A stretch of 64,000 bases of DNA from assembly GCA_916610825.1 (NCBI GenBank), contig OU744447.1, positions 13,065,751-13,129,750 on the forward strand. Direction: 5' to 3'. Positions 22,367-34,100 of the stretch are shown in pieces (position 1 is the stretch's first letter; each line of letters begins with the position of its first letter). The stretch is from Haliclystus octoradiatus (lineage: Eukaryota; Cnidaria; Staurozoa; Stauromedusae; Haliclystidae). The translations under genes and the position numbers were made by a program. A model generated the notes under the pieces. It was not told the DNA's origin. It saw only the letters and a program-made list of their open reading frames with translations, and did not search any database.

Positions 22367-23480
22367 AATTCAATTTCAATTCATTAACCAAGCATGAAGA
22401 GAATCCCACAACAAGATAGATTTTGTAGAATAAAGAAAGACATATACAAGAACGTCTGTAATGTAAGTGGTACAATAGTTCTTTAGCAAATTAATGCAGT
22501 AATTGTTATTTAAATTTTAGGTTTACCTTGAAACAGCGTAGTCTATAATTGTCTTTCATTCTGTGTGTTTATTTTGCATGTTACACGACCAATAACTCAT
22601 TTACCACGCTTTTCAATAAATAAAAACATCTTGAGCTAAATTTCGTTTTGTAAATCGTAGCCATTATTGAGATATTTATTGGATTGTTATCAAAAAGTTA
22701 TAAATTCTGTATTTTATCACAGATCAAACTTTTTGAAGCTTGCGGTTTTTCCCGGTTTTCGGAGCCATGTTTTACCCTAGGATTTCATGCACACTCTTTC
22801 GACCAATCAGATCGCAGAAAACCTTCGTGATATTTTAGAATCATTATTATTAAATATGGTCCATATGATATGGAAAGCTATGAAGTCGGAAAAGTCCTAT
22901 GAAGTAAGATCCAAATTACTAAAAACAAAACACACTACTACTGTGAAAACACCATGAGCATGTAAAAAAGTGAAAACCGCAAATTGTTTAAACCATGAAG
23001 AAGTTTGAAAACCATGAAAACATCCATATTCAATGAAATAATGAATAATTGATAATAATAAAATGTGAAAATGCCTTGAAAAAACCATGAACTTGTAATG
23101 AAATTTCACGACTTTTTTCATATTTTCTGTGTCAATAGTGACATGAAAGGCTCGGCTCGTATATTGAAGCTTTTCTAATTGAGTCTGCATATTTTTTGTA
23201 ATATTTGCACATGTAGCATTTAAGCGCTGGCAACATAAAGCCAACAACATTTCATGAATATTTCACTCAATGATATTATAGCTCGCTTCATTTGACCAGG
23301 TTTTATCAAGATGATAATAATGATTATAGTTGTTCAAAATACTTATAATGCCCGGCAATTATTCCGATTATTTATTATTGTAAGACATAATACACTATAT
23401 ATATTTCAGTGTCAAAACTTTAATACACAGATATCTAGATTTGTGATGAAAATATATTTATATTATATTTTTATTTATAT
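22367..23480. other. AT-rich intergenic, nothing seen
   Basis: No supported feature. A minus-strand open stretch at 22897-23250 has biased composition and no recognisable domain. Confidence 0.45.
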
Positions 23481-24127
23481 TTAATTAAATATAGGAAATT
23501 ATAGGAAATTAAACTCCTCACCCTTTGGTGGGGGTTTGGGATTGGTGCTTGGTTGGTGGGAGTTACTCATTCGTTCGTTAGGCAGCGAAGCTCGTGCTAA
23601 CCTGTTTCCTCCACTCGAGCCAAGCACCATCACACTGATAGCCAGTGGAAAATTACAACTACCCTGTTGAAATAAAAGTTTATCTGTAGCTACTTAAAGT
23701 AAACTTGACAAACATGACCTATTGACTTCTGGTGAGGGTGGGCTGGGAAGCATTAGCACCTCGACTATTACGTGAATCTCGAGGCATAACTTGCAAATAA
23801 TTTCAATTGGTTAATTGACAATATCGATTTTGTTCGTTCGTGTCTTACTTACTAGGAGGCTAGCAGATGCAAGAATGATTACGCCCTACTATGTCACAAG
23901 ACTTACCTCTGTCATGGACAAGAGATTGGCCAGCTTTCGTACGAGGCAATTCCCGTGCAAGCATTCCTTGACGTATCTAACGCCAAGCCTCTAAGCAATG
24001 CAACAGCAAACTATAAAAACTGCGTGGGCCGTACTGCGGACCCCAAAAGGCCTGGTGTTTAACTTCTACTAAATGATATGTAGTAACATTTAAAATTAAT
24101 TAAATATAAGAAATTATAGGAAATTAA
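23481..24127. other. GC-richer 583-bp insert between 32-bp direct repeats
   Basis: The direct repeats at 23481-23512 and 24096-24127 (TTAATTAAATATAGGAAATT...) differ at one base. The insert is clearly less AT-rich than its surroundings. Near its left end GGTGCTTGG (23544) pairs with CCAAGCACC (23620), enclosing a GTTAG/CTAAC hairpin. No coding frame was recognised. It could be a retroposed structured RNA or an unclassified mobile element. Confidence 0.45.
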
Positions 24128-24199
24128 GAATGTGTTTTCTTTGATTCAGTCACCATCCTTATGTATTTATAGTTAGAATTATACTATAACTATATTTAT

Positions 24200-25070
24200 G
24201 GAAGGAAAATCCGAGCTACTAGATTTTGTTGCAGCAAGATGACAGTTTTACATCGAAAGCGCTTCCACGATGCTCTAATTGAAATAAGATCCTGATAATG
24301 CTGGCTGCTCGATTTTATGAATCCAGAGTGTTAATCACATTATGCGAGGAAAGCTGTATGATTTGAATATAATGAGCAACATTATCTTGCTTAATTTAAT
24401 AGTAATTTAGCCAGTTTATACAATAAATAGCTATGCCATGCTTAAATGTCCTGATATATTGCGTTGAACGGATTCCTGATAAAGCTGTACGATAATATAT
24501 TATTTATATGTATATAAACCTAGTTATACTGTTGATAAAAATATGATAAAGTGGTGATAAAGCTGCTTGATTTGACAATTGCCAGATTTCACCATACAAG
24601 GAAAGCTGTACGATGCTAATTAAATGAACCAGATTATATAGCTGAATGAAAATCTAATAAAATTGTTCAATGCTTAAATGAGCCACAATACATTGTCGAA
24701 GGAACTTTGGAAATTCGGATAAAACTGTACGATATTAGATGTACCAGATTGTATTGTCAAGGCTTACGTTGTGCGATGTTAAATGAACAACATTATATAG
24801 CCTGAAGGAAAATGCGATAAAAATGTTCGATGCTTAAATGAGCCACAATAGATTGCTGGAGGAAATTGTCAGAATCGGATGAAGTTGTGCGAGGCTAAAT
24901 GAACATAGTTCTATTGTTGAATGAAAATCCAATAAAATTGTGAGATGCTTAAAATTCCTCACAAATGAATCACATAAGATTGTTGAAGGCAAATCTGGTA
25001 AAGTTGTACGATGAAGCTAGATTATATCGCTGAAAAGCATTCCACGAATAAAGATCTAAATTTTTTCTGA
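24200..25070. repeat. Degenerate ~50-60-bp repeats downstream of DEG/ENaC gene 1
   Basis: Blocks such as GATAAAGCTGTACGAT, TTAAATGAACCACATTATAT and TGCTGAAGGAAAATC recur many times with drift. They lie just beyond the stop codon of the minus-strand gene, and a shorter set lies at the same place after its paralog (50440-50570). Confidence 0.6.
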
Positions 25071-25101
25071 AACCGAACGTTCATGACGTATATTTTAATA
25101 T

Positions 25102-28100
25102 TTATCGATTGATTCTCCTTCCAGTTATCAGATGAATGCAGCATGTTACAAGGAAGATCAGAAATTCAACAACCGTCAAACAAGAAATGCCAGTCCAAAG
25201 CCCAAGTAGTCCACCAATATCACCCATAAAAGTTTCAATCTGTTCGACAAAGAAAATAAAATAATTAACATTCTAGGCGATTTTCTAATTCATAATATAT
25301 GACTGTTAATGGGATGAATGTTAATAATTATTAAAGGTTCAAAGAAGACAATCCTTTAGTTATACTCCCTAGAAATAATAGAGAGTTTCAGATGGTGTCA
25401 AACCTCATCACATGGGGTCCTGACGTTTAAAAGTATGCACATATAATGCATTTGGTATTAACACCTCAACATCCCCTTTACACAATAAAGCATTGTTGAT
25501 TATGACGCTGGATAGTAATGAAGGTAGTAGTTGAAATTCCATCTAATTTACCCTAGTGATCTCGATTAGCTAGTTGAATAATATGGAATAGACCTTACAT
25601 ATCAGTCAATTGGCTATATGTTATCAAACTTAGGAATGCTTGAATTGAATACAATAGATTGGACATGTCAAACACATTGAATATTTTCTATTTTTATACA
25701 TAATATTTGTATGCGAAATGATTGTAAGCCTTTGAAAGTCTGTTTTGAATTGCTTATTGGGATTTGATAGGTATGCAATCCTTGTAGAATGGCCACAATG
25801 AATAGAATGGATGTGCTACATTAAACTGTGTATATAACTTTGCATGTAATTATCAAGCTGTTCTATTTTGTATATCTGGAATTGTAATTCTATTCATTTA
25901 GTCAGTACTCTATGTAATTCCTGAAATGTGTAATCAACGTATGTTGTATATGGATGATTTGAATAATAAATTAGATCCAGTTTAACCGTCGTTGTGTTCG
26001 CTGGGTATCAATGTCGATATAGCAAGGCAAGCTATACGACATCCTTGATTATTTTTATTTGTAATAGAAAACATTATACAAATTACTGTATATGTCAACA
26101 GCTAATCTTCTGACGATCATCGTATGATGGCAAGCTTCAAGTAACGTAACTCTAGAGAATTCTAGCATATTTCATTGTTGACTCTCATATGTCAATTATA
26201 TGTCAATCATACGACATATGACTCTCAAGAGTTGTAATCATTTAACATTTTGTAAATTACCCCATAAAATAAGTTTTCTTCAGTGTAATGGACATCCAAT
26301 TGATCAAAGAAAAATCGTGCTGTCAATATGTTCTTTCTATATTGGAAAATATTGAAACAAATCATTCGAATCAAGCATCAGCAACAATTGCAGGAGCTAA
26401 AATCATAGTTTAGTGCATCAAATCAAATACCTTTTCCTTCCTGATTTTAAAGACAACTGACTTATTGACATATATAGACCATTATTGTTATATTTGTATG
26501 CACTTTTAGAATATCCTCTTTAATTTCGATTCAATTTGAAATTTGCTTACATATAATATAAACAGAATCTAACAAAAGCGTAGTCATAGAGATGTGATAA
26601 CACATTTTGTCAGATCGATCTATATGATAATCTGTGCTTTAAACAGCAATATCGATAATATAAATAAGAAGATATAAATCATATAGAAATACACAATCAA
26701 CGATTACAATTATAGAAACCTTTGAGAGTTCACCTATTTCACAAAATCAACACATTAAAAATAATGGTAAGTAAAATGGCAGCAACAAATAAAGATTTGT
26801 GACATAAAGGGAGCAGTCCGACTTGCAAAAGGCATAGCTTACAGATGCTGTTCTTCAACATCACCTGAAATACCAGCCCTTGGACCTCAATTAGCATTAT
26901 GGGAACCTTCAATTTTAAATAAATATATCCATATAATTCGTTTGTTTTTTATTTACACGGTAATGCTCTGGTAGAATAATGATAATCAGCTAGTGTAATA
27001 TATTAATTAGTCATATTCTAAAATTTATTTAGAAAAGTTAAATAGCAAATAGTAAGCAAATTCATTCAACCAAGAGGATGCTGAATAATGCTACTCACGT
27101 TGCATCTGCTCCTGTCTGTATGTCTCCCTTTTCCATCAACTACGAAAACATAAGGAAAACAAAGGCTATATGTCACCATTATACATAATTTAGCATGAAA
27201 GATAACCGTTAACTTGCAGAGGGGGTATGTAAGTGGATGTCTTAGATTTCCCTGTATTCGCACGTCAACATTTAGAATTTTAGCAAATAAAATAACAACA
27301 AAAATAACAAATGCGTTTTGCCTAGCAATATCAGTCAGATCATGTGTAAGAATAGCATAGATCTTTGGATGTTATTCTTCATTGCATATAATGATCGCAT
27401 TAGTATCACGATGTCAATAAATTTATGAGATCGTATTGCGATTTGAATGGCAATGTTTATGACGTCAAAGTATTGTGATCGTGGAACGAACATTTAGTCA
27501 TTTCTCATCTATGCACAGCTTGGAAAGCTTCCCGCGAGCTCACTTTGTATTCGCATCATTGAAGCTATTTTAACCAAATTGGTTTATCTTAGTAATAAAG
27601 TGAGATAAGAGAATGATAACTCAACTTTATTCTACTGAATGTGTGTGGTGCTTGCACGCTTCTATGAACAGTTTGCAAGCATTCCTTACAAGCAGTTACA
27701 ATCAATAGACGATAAAGAATCCAACTTTCAGAATTCATAATATTAATTGTTAAGCCTGCATATCGTACTTACAATTCGAATTCTTTTTTCAGATGGATAA
27801 GAAGCATATGAGATTGAATGCGTGTATTTGATTTCCCTGCGATCACAAATAACACAAAATGAACAATACCATGTCTGATAACCATCAAACAGAATTTACA
27901 AATTTGAGATTGGAGAATTCTGATTGAAAACTCACAAGTCACACACAACCGTGTTTAATTTTCCTTTTGAAACGCATCGCAGAGGCTGGTTGGAAGCGAA
28001 TTAGTCACTGTAAACGATTCTCTTCCGTTGCACTGCGTGTGAAAGAATCCAGCTATTTTTGCAACCTGCTATCTAACTTGGAAAGCCTTTCTACACCTGG

Positions 28101-31100
28101 GGAGGGGGTAACTTTTATTGCGCTTCGATGGGGTTGTTCAAATGAAGCTTTGGCAGAATGTCCATAAATTTTTCCTCATAATGAAAACGATACCCCAAAT
28201 ATATTTTTTATATTTTTATGAATGACAGATTCAACCAAAACAAATGAAAAAAAAAATTCATAGGAAAGCTTTGTTTTGCAAAATGAAAAACTTGCAAAGG
28301 CGTCAAAAGGATACCTCAAAATCTTTTCATGTTAATGTCACAAGCAGGCTGATAGATTGATACTGTAGTATATAATTCAGTACAACATATTCATACAGTT
28401 GTTACGACTAGGGGAATAAACTAAACATAGGTTACATTACATAATAATAACGATAATAACAGTAACTCTCATATCAAGTTACACATTCTCAGGCTACATA
28501 CAGTTAAGCTGTAAGTCACAATAAGCATCTAAAACCTTTTTTGGACTTTGTAAAAGGTACCCTTTAATATTTGAACGTTCCCGTATATCAAAAGTATGGA
28601 AGTTATCCCCCGGGCTTCTACAATTGAGTTTAACGAGATGGTATTATGTTAAGACAAAACTAGTCTATAGGTAAATAATCCGAGCCAGGCTTGATGACTA
28701 TTAAATACCAGTAATAAGTTGAGATAAACCAAATCACGATAGCAATTCTATCATAAAAAGTAATAATGTATTGTAATAATAAAATTTAGCAGCGAGATAA
28801 ACTCCCTTAAACATATAGTTTAGATCTCACTGTTATTTCCGATTTACATTCTCTATATCAAATCATAGAGGATTGGGTACTAATATTGTAAACCAATCAT
28901 TGACAGATAGCTATTGTCATAACAATCAACGTAAGCATTTAACAGCAATGCAATATCAACGTAATAATCATTTATATTGATCTATTTTTAACTTTCTGAA
29001 GTTTTTTGGACTGCACTTGGAAGTCAGACATACATAAATTTATTTCAAAGCCATCAAAATGATCAGATCAAAAGATTCAAGCTCAAACATTTCTTTCATA
29101 ATGCCGTACAATATTTAATTAAATGATAGCCATACTTCATGAAACAATATATTAAAGCAATGACTACAGAATTATCTAATCAACTGACTAACCTGCAAGG
29201 CTGAGGGCAATCAAGACAATCTAGGAACCCTGATTCATAATCCAATTTAACATCATTAAGACAGGAATCTGGTGAAAATCAAATACAAGCAAACATCGTC
29301 AAGGGCTGCAAGCGAGTGGTTTATAATTTAAACGGTAAATCATCACACGCAAACAGTGTCATTTTACTTGAAATTGGCTGACACAATTTTCATTTTAGCG
29401 GCATAACATGGTACATCAATTAATGCAAACTAATGATATGTTTCTCATTATTCGATGAGGTGGATTACAGATAATATTTTTGTGTGATTACATATATTTA
29501 ATGAGAAACTGTTGTAATTTATGGGCTTGTTTATGAGCAGTGAATATAGCCAAAAGTTTAAGAATAGTAAGAACGCTGATGCATATAAAACAACTTCTTT
29601 ATTTAATCGCGCCATGTTCTTCCTCTCCTCATGTGCTCCCTGAACAAGAGGCTCAAACAATAGAACTGATATCACATAATGAGGCTACATTACAAAGTCA
29701 ACATAAATGGACAAATAAAACATTTACAATGCTATAACAAAGCTTTATATAACATAATAACATGTATAGAACATATAAAGTCCCTGGTGACACTGTGATT
29801 CGTTTCATTTCATAATAATATTGTAGTGACCGTTATCTACGTCACAACTGTACTATAATTAGCGACATAAATATGTATTGCGAAATAGATAATTATCGAC
29901 ATGATGTAGCCGAAAGTAGTTTATTACAACTTTACCAAGCAACGCAACTAGTATTATTTGAGTATCTCTTCTCTATCTTTAACACTGCTACATTGGTGAC
30001 CCCGCAAGAACACACAAATAAAATTATATTTTTAGCTTTTTAATATCAACAACAATTTGTCAACATGTCAGTTCCTTCAACAACAACAACAAATAACGTC
30101 GCTCCTGCTCCAATGTCTGGTTCAATTGCTGATTAACCAATCTCGTATATTCACGCTATTGCTCATAAATTACCTGCTTTCTGGCCAAACGATCCTGCTT
30201 TATGGTTTATGCAAGTAGAAGCCCATTTTGCAACCCATGGCACAAGTGTCGATGCAACCAAGTATAATTACGTCGTTGCTGCATTAACACCATCAATTGC
30301 TAGCGAAGTCAGAGATATTATTGTTCTCCTCCTGCCGCTGATAAATACCACAAGCTAAAGCTGGCATTAATCGAGCGCACATCGCTCTACAAACAACCAG
30401 CGTATCCATGCCTTGCTGGCGAACGAGCAACTCGGCGATAGAAAACCTACTCAATTGTATCGCCGTTTTCAACAACTACTCAATAAACACGACGAAATAG
30501 CTGATCCTCTTATCAAAGAACTTTATCTTCGTCGTTTACCAACTAGAGTTCGTGTTGCCCTAGCTACTTGTAAATCTCTTCCTTTGAGCGAACAAGCAGC
30601 GTTGGCTGATGACATTATGTACGGTCCTGGCTTACATTCAGGGCCCGAAGTTCCTTTTGGACAAGTGTCAGCGGTTTCTGATTCATTTCCGGTTGATCTG
30701 CAAATTTCCGCAGTCCGTAATCCGGAAGTCCACAACGCGATCCGCAACGGACCTGTCGACCTAGCAGCTGAAATTGCAGCATTACGAAGAGAAGTTCAAG
30801 CACTATAACAGTCTCCACGCACATCTTCTCCTGTTACTGATGGGCTTTGCTGGTATCACGCCCGTTTTGGTCAACGAGCTAATCGATCTAACAGCCCTTG
30901 TACCTGGTCGGGAAACGATCAAGCCAGCCGTTAATGACGACTACTGTGTCTGGCTCTTCCAGTCGTCTGCTATTTGTCCGTGACACTGCTACTGGCATCA
31001 CATTTCTAATTGATACTGGTGCTGAAGTCAGTGTGTATCCAGCTAGTGTTCACGTCCGTCGTAACTGTCCTGCGCTGGAAACTCTCAAAGCTGCAAATGG

Positions 31101-34100
31101 TAGTCCAATACGATCATTTGGTACACAGTCCATTATTTTGCATCTTGGTCTGCCCACACCATTACCTTGGTCATTCCTTGTTGCTGAGATACAGCACCCG
31201 ATCATTGGTGCTGACTTCCTTCGTCATTATGAACTCTTAGTCGACTTGAGGAACAATCAACTCATCAACGCTTCACAGTATTATCGTATTCCAGCTCAAA
31301 TTTCAACTGTCATTTCTTCCACAATTCATCATGTTACTGCTGCAACTTCCCCATTTAACCAATTACTTAATGATTTTCCACCCATCACCCGTCCCTGCTA
31401 TAAGGAAAATGGTACCATCATCAGGTCAAACATTTCATTCCTACAACAGGTCCTCCTACATTCGCCAAACCTCGCCGACTTGCTCCAGATCGTCTCGCAG
31501 CTGCCCAGAAAGAATTTGATGTCATGCTGTCCCTTGGTATCATCCGTCCTTCATCTAACAGTTGGGCCTCTCCATTACATCTCGTTGCAAAAAAGTCTGG
31601 TGAGTGGCGTCCATGTGGTGACTATCGTGCTCTAGATAATGCAACCATTCCTGATAGATATCCAATTCCACACATCCAAGACGTTGCTGCCTCTCTTCGT
31701 GGTATGAAAATGTTTTCCAAGATCGATTTGGTACGTGCATATCATCAAATCCGTGTCGCGCCAGAGGACATTCAAAAGATTGCCGTTACCACCCCCTTTG
31801 GCCTCTTCGAATTCACAAGGATGCCCTTTGGACTATGTAATGCGGCCCAAACATTTCAACGGTTCATGGATGACGGTCTGCCGCCCACTCAATTTTGTCC
31901 ATGTCTATCTGGATGATATTCTCGTAGCTAGTCCAACCTTCGAACAACATCTAGTTGACTGTCGCAGCTTTTTCACACGCCTGGCAGAGTATGGTTTAAT
32001 CATCAATCCTACCAAGTGCAAATTTGGTCAAACCACTCTCGACTTTCTTGGGTATAAGATTGATGTTGCTGGAATCAGTCCATTGCCTGACCGTGTCGCT
32101 GCTATTTCACAGTATCCAACCCCTACAGATCTTCGATCTCTACGTGAGTACCTTGGGTTGTTTAACTTCTATCGACGGTTCATCCCAAATTGTGCCTCAA
32201 TACTTCTTCCACTCTACCGTCTACTAAGTGGAAAGCCAAAAAATTTGAACTAGACCGAAGATTGTGAATCCTCCTTCAAAGACAGTAGAGATGCACTCGT
32301 AACGGCTACACTTCTTACATACCCTCAAGCTAACGCCCCAACCAGTATCACTACTGATGCATCTGATGTCGCTGTTGGTGCAGTCCTGGAGCAGTACATA
32401 CAAAGGCAATGGTGCCCCCTCTGTTTCTTTTCACGCAAGCCTCGCCCTCAAGAAACTCGATACAGTGCTTTCGATAGAGAACTTCTTGCTGTTTATTTGG
32501 CCATCAAACATTTCCGCTATTTCGTGGAAGGACGCCCATTTGATGTGTTTACTGATCATAAGCCTCTGACGTTTGCCCTCATTAACAAAACAAATCATCC
32601 AACACCTAGGCAGATCAGACAGCTTTCATTTCATAATTTACTTCACACATCGATCATCTCAGTGCAAAACACAACGTGGTGGCCGACGCCTTATCCAGAA
32701 TATCCATGCAATCTATTGCCGCAATAACATCTTCTGTCGACCTTTTTGATCTCGAGAAAGCTCAAGCTGCTGAGAAAGACTCCATAGCATCTGCAATCAA
32801 GTCATATCTCCATCTTGTTCCAATGCCTCTTCCAGGATCCTCCATACCATTACTTTGTGACACTTCTACTTCTCAACCACGCCCATTTGTTCCTGTTTCC
32901 AAACGGAAGGCCATTTTCGATCATCTCCACAACTTGTCTCATCCTGGTATAAGAGCCACACGACGTTTAATATCCTCACGATTTATCTGGCCTGGACTGC
33001 AAATAGATGTTGGCAACTGGGCGAATACTTGCATACAATGTCAACGTTCCAAAGTTCACCGTCATATTACTCTTCGTCCAGAAGTCATCATTCCACCAAA
33101 TCGTCGTTTTGATCAAATCCATGTGACAATAGTTGGACCTCTACCAATCTCTAACGGACACATTTATGTTTTTACAGTCATTGACCGCTACTCACGTTGG
33201 CCAGAAGCCATTCCAATGTCAGATGCTACCGCTATGTCTTGTGCCAAAGCATTACTCTACCACTGGATATCACGTTTTGGCGTGCCTTCAACATTGACTT
33301 CCGACAGGGGACGCCAATTCACATCTGATCTCTGGACTGCTCTCAGCACTCTTTTGGGTATTCATCGACAGCGCACCACATCTTATCATCCACAGTCCAA
33401 TGGCCTGGTTGAGCGTTTCCATCGGCAACTGAAAGCCTCCCTTCGTGCTCGTCTGAGAGGACCCAACTGGACAGATGAACTACCTGTTGTTCTCCTTGGC
33501 CTTCGTGCTGCAGTTAAAGAAGATTTGTCTTGCTCACCTGCTGAACTGGTTTATGGTATGCCTCTTCGATTACCTGGCAAATATTTTGCCCTTCCTACAG
33601 GTACACCAGATCCTAATTCCTTCTTAGACAGTCTTCGTTCTTACATGCACCACCTCACACACCTGTCACAAAGTCTCATGGCCACTCACCTTCTCACATT
33701 CCATCCGCACTCGATACGTCTACCCATGTTTTTGTTCGACACGATGCCCACCGTACTCAACTTCAACCACCATATGACGGACCTTTCAAGATGCTATCAC
33801 GATACAAAGACTACTTCATCTTGGACTTTGGTCATCGTAAAGATTCGGTTTCTATTGCTCGTCTCAAACCTGCTTTCCTTCCTTCCTTGATTTTAAATAC
33901 TCCTTTGGACTCTACAACTGGCAACACTAACAACACCATCCACCCAACAAGTCTTCCTGTTCAAAGTACAACTCGCTCTGGTCGTCTCACTCAACCACCT
34001 CTACGTTATTCTGCCTAACCGTGAACATTGATCGAACATCCTCATTGGTGGGGGAGTAATGTAGTGACCGTTATCTACGTCACAACTGTACTATAATTAG

